Assembly: GCA_016207365.1 (NCBI GenBank)
Contig: JACQPU010000027.1
Location: 1 to 21,334 of the forward strand
Length of the DNA stretch: 21,334 nt
Direction of reading: 5' to 3'
Source: Ignavibacteriales bacterium
GTDB taxonomy: Bacteria; Bacteroidota; Ignavibacteria; UBA10030
The position numbers were made by a program, and so were the translations under genes. Below the pieces are notes generated by a model. The model made no database searches. It was not told the DNA's origin and was given only the letters and a program-made list of their open reading frames with translations. Shown here piece after piece: positions 1 through 6,425 of the stretch (positions are counted from its first letter, which is position 1; each line of letters starts with the position of its first letter).

Positions 1-40
1 TATTCGTTATTGGTTATTTGGTTATTTGGAAGGATTATAC
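1..40. repeat. short-period GGTTATTT repeat
   Basis: The first bases repeat the unit GGTTATTT with a period of about 8 bp (ttggttatttggttatttgg). No coding potential is evident between here and the deformylase start at 106, and no Shine-Dalgarno sequence is seen. The tract resembles the other short-period tracts in gaps of this window (7293, 14616, 20117, 20953). It is cut by the window edge, so its full extent is unknown. Confidence 0.5.
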
Positions 41-105
41 TATTTACGGTTCATCATTTGCCATTCACTGTTTTCCGTTGCCCATCTTCTTTATATTACA
101 AAACG

Positions 106-624
106 ATGGTGCAAACGATCAGACTTCTTGGGGATCCGGTCTTGCGCAAGCGATGTTCACCGGTGAAGGACTTTGGTTCGGAAGCGACGCGGTTGCTCAT
201 TCGCGATCTCGGGGATACGCTTGCCGATTTTCGCTCAAGAATGGGTTTTGGTCGCGGCATCGCTGCTCCGCAAATCGGGTCGGCATCACAAATCATCGTG
301 CTGGATTTTGAAATTCATGGCGCATTGATCAATCCGAAAATTACCGGCCGAAGCAAACGCCGCTTCAGGCTCTGGGATGACTGCTTTTCGTTTCCGGATA
401 TCATGGTCATGGTCGAGCGCTCGTATGCGATTACAGTGAGCTATCGTGACGACCGGGGACGCAGACGAACCCACAAGGCCGAGGGCGCTCTTTCGGAACT
501 TCTCCAGCACGAGATCGATCATTTGAACGGCGTTCTTGCCATCGATCGCGCCCTGGACTCCAAGCACATCATTCTTCGCTCCGAGTACGAAAAACTCACC
601 CGTCGTGAAACGATGGTCATGTGA
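106..624 (+). CDS. def: polypeptide deformylase (divergent motif II)
   Basis: This enzyme removes the N-formyl group from nascent proteins in the cytoplasm, using a bound divalent metal. The 172-aa product shows motif I as GRGIAAPQ (residues 49-56), motif III as QHEIDH (134-139; His135 and His139 are metal ligands and Glu136 is the catalytic base), and the cysteine ligand Cys93. Motif II, normally EGCLS, reads DDCFS here, so the metal ligand is kept but the neighbouring Glu-Gly is changed. I chose ATG 106 because MVQTIRLLGDPVLR aligns with the usual start of the family; an open frame runs back to position 10 but encodes repeat-like sequence. No clear ribosome binding site is visible. It is followed after 25 bp by the carbinolamine dehydratase. 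The intact metal site suggests an active enzyme; whether this is the housekeeping or an accessory copy cannot be told. Confidence 0.88.
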   Translation: MVQTIRLLGDPVLRKRCSPVKDFGSEATRLLIRDLGDTLADFRSRMGFGRGIAAPQIGSASQIIVLDFEIHGALINPKITGRSKRRFRLWDDCFSFPDIMVMVERSYAITVSYRDDRGRRRTHKAEGALSELLQHEIDHLNGVLAIDRALDSKHIILRSEYEKLTRRETMVM

Positions 625-649
625 AACGCACATTGGGAGCTTATAAACC

Positions 650-931
650 ATGGGACGATCACTCTTAAAGGATAACGAAATTCAAACCAGACTGGTGTCT
701 TTGAAAGGCTGGACATTGCACGGCAACGAGATTCGAAAAACCATTGAGGCGAAGGATTTTGTTCATGCTATGGGGCTCGTGAATTCCATAGCGCTCCTTG
801 CCGAGCGCCGCAATCATCATCCGGACATTGACATTCGCTGGAACAAGGTCACCCTTACCCTCTCAACGCACAGCGCCGGCGGACTAACGGAAAATGACTT
901 CGAGCTGGCTTCCGCCATCGATCAGTTATGA
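650..931 (+). CDS. phhB: 4a-hydroxytetrahydrobiopterin dehydratase (PCD/DCoH)
   Basis: The 93-aa product matches pterin-4a-carbinolamine dehydratase in length and motif: HHP at residues 56-58, His74 in LSTHSAGGLTENDFELA, and Asp83. In the family these residues dehydrate the 4a-carbinolamine formed by aromatic amino acid hydroxylases, recycling the pterin cofactor. No pterin-dependent hydroxylase gene lies in the window, so the partner is elsewhere or the protein has another role; many bacteria carry such orphans. A GGGAG at 635-639 sits 10 bp before the ATG. The stop overlaps the start of the next gene as ATGA (928-931), which suggests translational coupling with the TPR protein. The symbol is a family name, not proof of phenylalanine catabolism. 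Confidence 0.9.
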   Translation: MGRSLLKDNEIQTRLVSLKGWTLHGNEIRKTIEAKDFVHAMGLVNSIALLAERRNHHPDIDIRWNKVTLTLSTHSAGGLTENDFELASAIDQL

Positions 932-1242
932 AAAGCGACCGTATTGCCCAACTCAAGGACTTCCTCGAGAGCGACCCCAACGATTCGTTCACGCGCTATG
1001 CGCTTGCGCTGGAATACTCCGGCATGGGAGAGATTCAGATTGCGATTTCGCTCTTGCTCGAGGTGATCAATCGCGATTCCGCCTACGTCCCTGCATATCA
1101 GCAGCTCGGTTATCAGTACTTGAAACTCGATCGCCGGGCGGAGGCGGAGCAAGTGTTCCGTCGGGGCATCGAGGTTGCAAGGGAGCAAAACGATCCTCAT
1201 GCTCTGCGCGAGATGCAGGACGCACTCGACGAGCTCACGTAA
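928..1242 (+). CDS. small TPR (tetratricopeptide) protein
   Basis: This 104-aa soluble protein is almost entirely two to three helical TPR units. Residues about 19-50 (FTRYALALEYSGMGEIQIA) and 53-86 (YVPAYQQLGYQYLKLDRRAE) have the typical W/L/G/Y/A/F/A/P spacing. TPR units mediate protein-protein contact and no enzymatic motif is present. It has no signal peptide or membrane segment. The start overlaps the stop of the dehydratase gene by 4 bp (ATGA), and a strong terminator follows 32 bp after its stop, so it is the last gene of the deformylase-dehydratase-TPR transcription unit. Its binding partner is unknown. Confidence 0.82.
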   Translation: MKSDRIAQLKDFLESDPNDSFTRYALALEYSGMGEIQIAISLLLEVINRDSAYVPAYQQLGYQYLKLDRRAEAEQVFRRGIEVAREQNDPHALREMQDALDELT

Positions 1243-1274
1243 TTTTGCCATCCGGAATCACTCGCTTTGCGCGC

Positions 1275-1301
1275 CTCCGTTGAGACTCAACGGAGTTTTT
1301 T
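1275..1301 (+). terminator. rho-independent terminator after TPR gene
   Basis: A perfect inverted repeat CTCCGTTGAG / CTCAACGGAG (1275-1284 and 1286-1295) is followed directly by six T residues (1296-1301). The real loop would open a few base pairs of the stem. It ends the first operon and separates it from pyrE. Confidence 0.88.
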
Positions 1302-1334
1302 CTATCTTGGCAGCTCCACCATCATTCTGCTACA

Positions 1335-1922
1335 ATGTCATCGAAGCTTCCCAAGAACGAGATTCTTGATATTTTTCGCGAAACCGGCGCACTCCTCGAG
1401 GGCCACTTTCAGCTTACATCGGGCCTCCACAGTCCGCAGTATTTTCAATGTGCCCGTGTGCTCCAGTATCCGAAATACCTGCACCTGTTCGCAGGTGAGA
1501 TAGCCAAACATTTCGAGTATAACGATATCGAGCTTGTCATTTCCCCCGCCCTCGGCGGCATTGTTGCAGGCACAGAGGTCGGACGCCTGCTGGGCGTTCG
1601 TACAATCTTTGCAGAGCGAAAAAATGGAAAAATGGAAATTCGCCGCGGCTTTGAGATTCATCCCGGAGAATGTTCATTAATCGTGGAGGATGTTGTTACA
1701 ACGGGCGGATCAGTTTTTGAGGTTGTCGATATTCTTCGCACTGCCCGGGGTACACTCAGCGGCGTGGGGTACATCGTGGACCGAAGCAATGGCCAACTGA
1801 CCTTCGACTCGAAACAGTTCTCCGTTCTGCAACTCGATGTGGTTACCTACAAAGCCGAAGAGTGTCCTTTGTGCCAGAAGGGAGAACCGATCACCAAACC
1901 CGGCAGCCGGGGAAATTTCTGA
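1335..1922 (+). CDS. pyrE: orotate phosphoribosyltransferase
   Basis: It joins orotate and PRPP to form orotidine 5'-phosphate in de novo pyrimidine synthesis. The 195-aa product has the PRPP-binding loop IVEDVVTTGGS (residues 116-126), the orotate-side FQLTSGLHSPQYFQC region (25-39), and PALGGIVAGTEVGR (71-84). It ends with CPLCQKGEPITKPGSR, a C-terminal Cys-X2-Cys tail (Cys177, Cys180) seen in one bacterial OPRT subgroup that is longer than enterobacterial PyrE in this region. The ATG at 1335 is chosen because MSSKLPKNEILDIF fits the family start; the upstream bases carry no strong Shine-Dalgarno. Only 4 bp separate its stop from the Nudix gene start, so the two are cotranscribed. The nucleoside phosphorylase further down links this unit to pyrimidine synthesis and salvage. 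Confidence 0.94.
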   Translation: MSSKLPKNEILDIFRETGALLEGHFQLTSGLHSPQYFQCARVLQYPKYLHLFAGEIAKHFEYNDIELVISPALGGIVAGTEVGRLLGVRTIFAERKNGKMEIRRGFEIHPGECSLIVEDVVTTGGSVFEVVDILRTARGTLSGVGYIVDRSNGQLTFDSKQFSVLQLDVVTYKAEECPLCQKGEPITKPGSRGNF

Positions 1923-1926
1923 GCAG

Positions 1927-2478
1927 ATGAAAGCCCCGAAGATCCTGAGAAGCGAGCGGGTATACACGGGAAAGGTGTTCAATCTCGTTGTCGACGAAGT
2001 GGAGTATCCATCGGGAAACCGGGCCATCCGTGAAGTCGCCGACCATCCCGGCGGTGCTGTGGTCATTCCGCTCCTCGACCCATCGACCGTGCTGCTGATC
2101 CGGCAATTCCGGTATCCAATGAAAGAGGTGCTGTACGAGGCACCGGCAGGAAAGCTCGATCCGCAGGAGAATCCCGAGGATTGTGCGCGCCGCGAACTTG
2201 AGGAAGAAACGGGCTATAAGGCAAAGGATCTTGAGAAACTCACCGCCATCTATACAAGCCCGGGATTTTGCAATGAGCGACTTCACCTTTTCCTTGCCAC
2301 CGGACTCATAAAGACTTCCGCGGGACCGCGCCTGGAAGAAGGCGAGCTCGGACTAACAATTGAACCGCTAAAGTTGAACGAAGCCCTCCGGATGATCGCA
2401 AACGGATCCATTGTCGACGCAAAAACGATTTGCGGATTGTTTTTAACGCAGAACCGATTGCAGGCCAATCGGGTTTGA
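1927..2478 (+). CDS. nudF: Nudix hydrolase, ADP-ribose pyrophosphatase type
   Basis: The 183-aa protein carries a complete Nudix box, G75-X5-E81-X7-R89-E-L-X-E-E-X-G96, whose glutamates bind Mg2+ for hydrolysis of a nucleoside diphosphate linked to another group. A proline 16 residues after the box glycine (Pro112, in SPGFCNERLHLF) is the marker of the ADP-ribose pyrophosphatase subgroup. The N-terminal part (RVYTGKVFNLVVDEVEYPSG) is the usual beta-domain that forms the dimer. An upstream in-frame extension to 1837 exists but lies inside pyrE, so ATG 1927, four bases after the pyrE stop, is preferred. A three-base gap to the next gene makes this a tight operon. Substrate is inferred from the family; ADP-ribose or a related sugar nucleotide is likely. 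Confidence 0.88.
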   Translation: MKAPKILRSERVYTGKVFNLVVDEVEYPSGNRAIREVADHPGGAVVIPLLDPSTVLLIRQFRYPMKEVLYEAPAGKLDPQENPEDCARRELEEETGYKAKDLEKLTAIYTSPGFCNERLHLFLATGLIKTSAGPRLEEGELGLTIEPLKLNEALRMIANGSIVDAKTICGLFLTQNRLQANRV

Positions 2479-2481
2479 GCC

Positions 2482-2667
2482 ATGTCCCTGAACACCAGCG
2501 GATATCCTCCCGAGAGAACCTACCGGCTTGATCTGAAACGATGCCCTGTGGCAACCTGCGAAGGTGAGCTTGCGGAACTGAGCTATTATGAGAGAAATAA
2601 TTGGGTCACCGTTGAGTATAAGTGCGACACCTGCGGCAAACAGTTTACTGTCAAGGTTGAGTGTTAG
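2482..2667 (+). CDS. small zinc-ribbon-like protein of unknown function
   Basis: This 61-aa protein contains two cysteine pairs, Cys21-X4-Cys26 and Cys48-X2-Cys51, separated by 21 residues with beta-strand character (LAELSYYERNNWVTVEYK), plus a final Cys61. This is the layout of a one-domain zinc ribbon, though I cannot name the family. It has no membrane segment. Its ATG lies three bases after the Nudix stop, so it is translated from the same mRNA. It could be a nucleic-acid-binding or protein-binding accessory factor. The short length, good codon continuity and tight spacing support a real gene rather than a chance frame. Confidence 0.7.
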   Translation: MSLNTSGYPPERTYRLDLKRCPVATCEGELAELSYYERNNWVTVEYKCDTCGKQFTVKVEC

Positions 2668-2700
2668 GAATTAAAAAATAAAAAGGAAGAATTAAAAAAG
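2667..2700 (+). repeat. A-rich 7-bp-period tract
   Basis: Directly from the stop codon of the zinc-ribbon gene runs an A-rich tract in which GAATTAAAAAA recurs 21 bp apart (starts near 2668 and 2689), three periods of 7 bp. It belongs with the other short-period tracts found just after stop codons in this window. Its 3' end supplies the AAAGGA ribosome binding site of the next gene. Confidence 0.4.
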
Positions 2701-2711
2701 GATCGGCGATT
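2697..2711 (+). promoter_or_regulatory. ribosome binding site and ATT start of the nucleoside phosphorylase
   Basis: AAAGGA (2697-2702) lies 6 bp before ATT 2709-2711. In the reading frame from the TAA at 2679 to the body of the gene there is no ATG, GTG or TTG before the ATG at 2835. ATT AAT CCA continues as the conserved INPVELIRKKRQG, so the initiation codon appears to be ATT, at the ideal distance from the Shine-Dalgarno. Confidence 0.6.
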
Positions 2712-4064
2712 AATCCAGTTGAGCTCATACGGAAGAAACGCCAGGGGGATTCTCTTACCGAGGAGGAACTGAGGTTTCTCATTGAAGGGTACATCGGCGG
2801 GTCAATTCCCGACTACCAGATTTCGGCGTTTCTTATGGCCTGTTTCTTTCAGGGTATGCGTGATGGTGAAACGGAAACCTTCACGCGTTTGATGCTCAAC
2901 TCCGGCCAGACGATTAACCTGTCGGATATTCCGGGGGTCAAGGTTGACAAGCATTCAACAGGCGGTGTGGGGGACAAAGTTTCCCTTCTCGTTGCTCCCA
3001 TTGTTGCTTCTCTTGGCGTTCCTGTTCCCATGATTTCCGGCCGGGGATTGGGTCACACCGGCGGCACGCTTGACAAACTGGAGTCGATCCCCGGGTTCCG
3101 TACGTCCTTGTCGGTTTCGGAATATAAGAGCATTCTTCAGCGAACAGGGGCCGTCCTGATCGGTCAGACAGCCGAGATCGCACCGGCAGACAGAAAGCTT
3201 TACGCCCTGCGTGACGTCACCGCTACGGTCGAGTGTGTTCCGCTCATTGCAGGAAGTATTCTCAGCAAGAAACTCGCTGAGGGGATCGACGCACTCGTGC
3301 TTGATGTAAAGACGGGGCGCGGGGCTTTCATGTCGTCGTATGATGATGCGCTCAAGTTGGGACTGACGTTGATCGATCTTGGCACGCGGTTCGGGAAGGA
3401 CACATGCGGCTTCCTTACCGACATGGAACAACCTCTCGGTGTAACGATCGGCAACTGGCTGGAAGTGGTTGAATCGGTGGAATGTTTGCGGGGATCGCGG
3501 GGTTCTAACGACGACTCGGCTGATCTCATGGAGGTCACGCACATGCTGGCCGGAGCGATGCTCCTCGCAGGAAAAAGAGCGAAATCGCTCAAGGAAGGGG
3601 TCCGATTATCACAGAAGGCCGTTGCAGACGGATCGGCGTACCAAAAGCTTCTCGGCATAGTCGAAGCTCAGGGAGGCGATCCCGAATCTCTTGAGAATCT
3701 CGAACGTTATCCGGTTTCCAGGCATGCCATTCAGATCAAAAGCGAGACTGATGGCGTTGTCTCGGCAATTGATGCCCTTGAGGTTGGCCTGGTTTCCATT
3801 CAGCTTGGAGCAGGGAGGCAAAAACTCGACGATCCGCTCGATCCGAAGGCGGGGATTGTTCTTCGCACAAAGGTCGGGCGTACCGTAGAAGCGGGTGATG
3901 TGCTCGCGGAAGTTTTTACGGATCGCGAAGCAGTACTTCCGCTTGTAAGAGAACGCCTGCGGAAGGCGTTTATTGTTGAAAAGCAATCACCGCCCGCACG
4001 TCCGCTCATCCACTGCTTCCTTGACCGCAATGGAGTGCACGAGGTGGAGCGGATGTTGGAATAA
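2709..4064 (+). CDS. pdp: pyrimidine-nucleoside phosphorylase, apparent ATT start
   Basis: It cleaves uridine, thymidine or deoxyuridine with phosphate to give the base and (deoxy)ribose 1-phosphate. The 451-aa product (counting Ile/Met1 at 2709) has the family signature SGRGLGHTGGTLDKLE, the phosphate loop KHSTGGVGDK (81-90) and substrate residues Arg168, Ser183 and Lys187. These fall at exactly the positions I recall from Bacillus-type Pdp, which supports ATT 2709 as residue 1. Starting at the first ATG (2835) would remove 42 residues, including the conserved helix PVELIRKKRQGDSLTEEELR. The C-terminal domain (VSAIDALEVGLVSIQLGAGR) is complete. It follows pyrE-nudF-zinc ribbon with a 41-bp gap and is likely in their transcript, linking de novo synthesis to salvage. 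Thymidine-specific DeoA is the alternative name; sequence alone favours but does not prove Pdp. Confidence 0.9.
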   Translation: MNPVELIRKKRQGDSLTEEELRFLIEGYIGGSIPDYQISAFLMACFFQGMRDGETETFTRLMLNSGQTINLSDIPGVKVDKHSTGGVGDKVSLLVAPIVASLGVPVPMISGRGLGHTGGTLDKLESIPGFRTSLSVSEYKSILQRTGAVLIGQTAEIAPADRKLYALRDVTATVECVPLIAGSILSKKLAEGIDALVLDVKTGRGAFMSSYDDALKLGLTLIDLGTRFGKDTCGFLTDMEQPLGVTIGNWLEVVESVECLRGSRGSNDDSADLMEVTHMLAGAMLLAGKRAKSLKEGVRLSQKAVADGSAYQKLLGIVEAQGGDPESLENLERYPVSRHAIQIKSETDGVVSAIDALEVGLVSIQLGAGRQKLDDPLDPKAGIVLRTKVGRTVEAGDVLAEVFTDREAVLPLVRERLRKAFIVEKQSPPARPLIHCFLDRNGVHEVERMLE

Positions 4065-4141
4065 TCGAATAATGGAATGACAGCGTCAATGTTCCGTTGT
4101 TCCAAGCCGCGATTTGCAACGACATCCCACCATTTCCACCA
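4058..4141. other. intergenic gap between convergent genes
   Basis: The gap begins with a loose repeat GGAATAA-TCGAATAA-TGGAATGA that includes the stop codon of the phosphorylase gene. A small imperfect hairpin GGAA-TGAC-AGC-GTCA-ATG-TTCC lies at 4074-4095 but has no T-tract. No strong terminator is visible for either gene. Confidence 0.35.
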
Positions 4142-5299
4142 TCAGTACAGGAACATTGGTTTCCCCAACATATTTGCAATCTTGGGTCTGTACCTCTCCG
4201 CGTCGTAGAGCTGCTCGATATCCACCCGCTTGACACCTGTTGTCAGCGTCTCAATGGGCACAGTTGTGTACTTACCTTCCTTGAGCGCGACCATCTTGCC
4301 AAATTCTTTTCTGAAGATCATATCCGCGGCAAGATTTGCATAGCTGAACGCGACCATTCGATCAAGAGCATCAGGTTCGCCGCTTCTCATGAGATACGCG
4401 ATCTGCTGATAGACCGTGTGTGTCTTCAGCTTTCGCTTTATGTATTCCTCGGTCTCAATGCCAATGCCGCCGAGTTTTCTATGCCCGAACGCATCCTCGG
4501 GTCCGGACTCAATGATTTTTCCGCCGACCATCTGCGCTCCCTCAGAGATCGTCATGATGGCATAATTGCTTGGGTTTGTCCGCTTGTCCTCAGCCAACAG
4601 CTCTGCAAGCCTGTCCGGATCGAACGGCACTTCCGAAATCACGGCCCGGTCGACGCCCGCGAGGTATGCAGAAACAAGGGAGGTTTCACCGGAGTTCCGT
4701 CCGAACAACTCCACAATGGCAATCCGCTCGTGGGATCCGGCAACGGTGCGGAGAGATGTGATGAAATCGACACCTCTGGTTACAGCCGTGGAGAATCCAA
4801 TGCAATAATCCGTTCCGAACACGTCGTTGTCCATCGTTTTGGGAATTGCAATAACCGGGATCCCTTCGCGGTGGAGCCGCACTGCGTAGCTCTGGGTGTC
4901 ATCACCTCCAATCGTAATAAGCACATCAAGACCGATCCGGTCGATGACTTTAAGAATGTGACTGGTAAAATCGAGGCGGGCGTCCTTCGGGAGATCTTTG
5001 TGTTCCGGAGTCATGAGAAACTCGGGTACCTCGGCAGGTCGCACTTTTGCCGGATTGGTTCGGGAGGTATGGAGAACCGTTCCTCCCGTCCGATCGATTG
5101 TCCGGGTATTTCGTCTGTCAAGAGGGAAAACGCAGGCGCTGTTGTCCGCTGCCGAGAGATCGTATCCGAGGAGTCCGGCCCACCCTCGCTTCACACCAAT
5201 CACTTCCGCTCCCTGCTCGACAGACCGGTAAACGACACCTTTGATGCAAGGGTTGAGGCCCGGAACGTCTCCTCCACCTGTCAGTATTCCAATACGCAT
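4142..5299 (-). CDS. 6-phosphofructokinase, pyrophosphate-type active site
   Basis: It phosphorylates fructose 6-phosphate at C1 in glycolysis. The 385-aa product has MRIGILTGGGDVPGLN at the start, GGDDT (131-135), PKTMDND (153-159, catalytic Asp157) and ELFGRNSG (197-204). In ATP-dependent enzymes the second motif position is Gly (GGDGS) and the third motif starts PGT; here they are Asp134 and Lys154. In established PFK work Asp at this position blocks ATP binding and Lys goes with pyrophosphate, so a reversible PPi-dependent enzyme is inferred. The start is ATG at 5299, since the family begins RIGILTGGG; the longer frame to 5374 adds nonconserved residues. It is transcribed alone, divergent from the CBS-domain gene and convergent with the phosphorylase. 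Confidence 0.9.
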   Translation of the reverse strand: MRIGILTGGGDVPGLNPCIKGVVYRSVEQGAEVIGVKRGWAGLLGYDLSAADNSACVFPLDRRNTRTIDRTGGTVLHTSRTNPAKVRPAEVPEFLMTPEHKDLPKDARLDFTSHILKVIDRIGLDVLITIGGDDTQSYAVRLHREGIPVIAIPKTMDNDVFGTDYCIGFSTAVTRGVDFITSLRTVAGSHERIAIVELFGRNSGETSLVSAYLAGVDRAVISEVPFDPDRLAELLAEDKRTNPSNYAIMTISEGAQMVGGKIIESGPEDAFGHRKLGGIGIETEEYIKRKLKTHTVYQQIAYLMRSGEPDALDRMVAFSYANLAADMIFRKEFGKMVALKEGKYTTVPIETLTTGVKRVDIEQLYDAERYRPKIANMLGKPMFLY

Positions 5300-5349
5300 G
5301 GAAATCTCGTGTTCCTTTCCGGCGTCGCAACCCCACAGATACCACTGCA

Positions 5350-5378
5350 AATGTACCCACAACATCCCCGTCATGCAA
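5350..5378 (-). promoter_or_regulatory. possible promoter of the phosphofructokinase gene
   Basis: On the minus strand TTGCAT (5373-5378) and TACATT (5350-5355) are 17 bp apart, about 50 bp upstream of the start at 5299. The match is moderate and no transcript evidence is available. Confidence 0.3.
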
Positions 5379-5447
5379 GAAGATCCGGCCGAACGAAACG
5401 CCTCAGGGTAAACTTGCGTCCCTCTTGAAAAGTTGTTAAGTTTTCTA

Positions 5448-5465
5448 CCCGCCTGTCCAGGCGGG
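5448..5465. repeat. extragenic palindrome CCCGCCTG-TC-CAGGCGGG
   Basis: A perfect 8-bp inverted repeat with a 2-base centre lies between the divergent phosphofructokinase and CBS-protein genes, 13 bp before the Shine-Dalgarno of the latter. No T-tract follows, so it is not a typical terminator. It could be a dispersed extragenic palindrome or a 5'-leader hairpin. Confidence 0.6.
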
Positions 5466-5480
5466 GGTATCCACTTCAGG

Positions 5481-5487
5481 AAGGAGG
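5481..5487 (+). promoter_or_regulatory. strong ribosome binding site deciding the CBS-protein start
   Basis: AAGGAGG is a full Shine-Dalgarno match and lies 9 bp before ATG 5497. It overlaps the vicinity of the alternative GTG at 5488 (spacing 0), which is therefore rejected as the start. Confidence 0.75.
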
Positions 5488-5496
5488 GTGAGGCGT

Positions 5497-5952
5497 ATGA
5501 GAACCATCAGCGAGTTGATTCAGGATCACCCGATTTATACCGTCCAGCGCGATCAAACGGTTGCAGAGGCAGTACGATACATGGCCGAAAAGAACATCGG
5601 GGCCGTGCCGGTGATGCAAGCAAACCGGCTTGTTGGTGTTTTTTCAGAGCGCGACGTCATCACGCGGATTGTTTCGCGGGGCCTTGATCCCACAGCAGTT
5701 CCCGTCAAGGACGTGATGACGACCAGAATTGTTGTCGCCGAGGTCAATGAGAGCTACACTTCCTGTCTCCAAAAGATGAAGGCCGCCCACTGCCGGCACC
5801 TGCCGGTCGTATCGGGTGAGCAACTTCTTGGAATGGTTTCGCTCAGAGATCTTTTGATGATGGATCTGGATGAAAAAGAACGAAATCTGGAATATCTGGA
5901 AAGCTATATCTATACAATTCCGCCCGGAACCGCCAAGAAATACAACCAATAA
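5497..5952 (+). CDS. CBS-domain pair protein
   Basis: The 151-aa soluble protein consists of two CBS domains, about residues 8-58 (TVQRDQTVAEAVRYMAEKNI, VGVFSERDVI) and 72-125 (VKDVMTTRIVVAEV, HLPVVSGEQLLGMVSLRDLL), followed by an acidic helix and a short tail. CBS pairs bind adenine nucleotides or related ligands and act as energy or redox sensors, usually by controlling a partner. No fused catalytic domain is present, so it is a stand-alone sensor whose partner is unknown. The start at 5497 is supported by the strong AAGGAGG. The next gene starts 17 bp after its stop and is probably cotranscribed. Confidence 0.88.
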   Translation: MRTISELIQDHPIYTVQRDQTVAEAVRYMAEKNIGAVPVMQANRLVGVFSERDVITRIVSRGLDPTAVPVKDVMTTRIVVAEVNESYTSCLQKMKAAHCRHLPVVSGEQLLGMVSLRDLLMMDLDEKERNLEYLESYIYTIPPGTAKKYNQ

Positions 5953-5969
5953 CAGAGCAGCGTTCCTCC

Positions 5970-6419
5970 ATGCCCGCAATTCACTTTCTCGACGACCACA
6001 AGATCCTTGATGTTCTCCCCGGAACGAATCTTCGCGCGGCCGCCCTGAAGGCAGGTGTTCACCTGTATCGGCCGTTCCAGCGGGTCTTTCATCTGAATAT
6101 CAATCTTGGTGCTTTGAAAATTCCCTGCGGCTCGGATGTTGTTGAGTTGATCGATGGAAAGGGGGTGAATGCCCGTACACCGGATGAAGAGCGTTTGATC
6201 AGCGGAAGGATTATCAAACGGAAGGTTGGCCCGCAGCACAGGCTTGCGTGCCAGGTTCAGGTGAACGGGGATGTCTCTGTGCGCACCATACCAAAGCTCG
6301 AACTGGATATCGATGAAACGAAACGATCCCTCGGATTCCTCGCCGCCCTTGGAATCTTCACAGCTCTGATGGTTCTTACCTTTGCCATCATGGCCCTCGA
6401 TCTGATCAAGGTGCTTTGA
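5970..6419 (+). CDS. tail-anchored ferredoxin-fold protein with degenerate cluster motif
   Basis: Residues 1-105 follow the adrenodoxin-type 2Fe-2S ferredoxin pattern: MPAIHFLDDHKILDVLPGTN start, ALKAGVHL, VVELIDGKG, NARTPDEERLI and HRLACQVQVNGDVSVRT. The usual CX4CX2C loop is absent. Only Cys53 (in IPCGSD) and Cys94 (in LACQ) remain; by position Cys53 matches the second ligand, Asp56 takes the place of the third, and the first is missing. Residues about 121-145 form one hydrophobic helix at the C-terminus, so the protein should be anchored in the inner membrane with its domain in the cytoplasm. It follows the CBS gene by 17 bp and faces the phosphatase gene with only a 6-bp gap. It may have lost its iron-sulfur cluster or bind one in an atypical way. 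Confidence 0.65.
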   Translation: MPAIHFLDDHKILDVLPGTNLRAAALKAGVHLYRPFQRVFHLNINLGALKIPCGSDVVELIDGKGVNARTPDEERLISGRIIKRKVGPQHRLACQVQVNGDVSVRTIPKLELDIDETKRSLGFLAALGIFTALMVLTFAIMALDLIKVL

Positions 6420-6425
6420 GCGTCT

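Noticed and set aside
4074..4095. Terminator between nucleoside phosphorylase and phosphofructokinase genes
   Set aside because: Only a weak interrupted hairpin without T-tract is present, so I do not call a terminator.
4097..5428. 443-codon open frame on the plus strand
   Set aside because: It is antisense to the phosphofructokinase gene, has no recognisable domain and is Cys/His/Arg-rich as expected of a shadow frame; the minus-strand protein has all PFK motifs.
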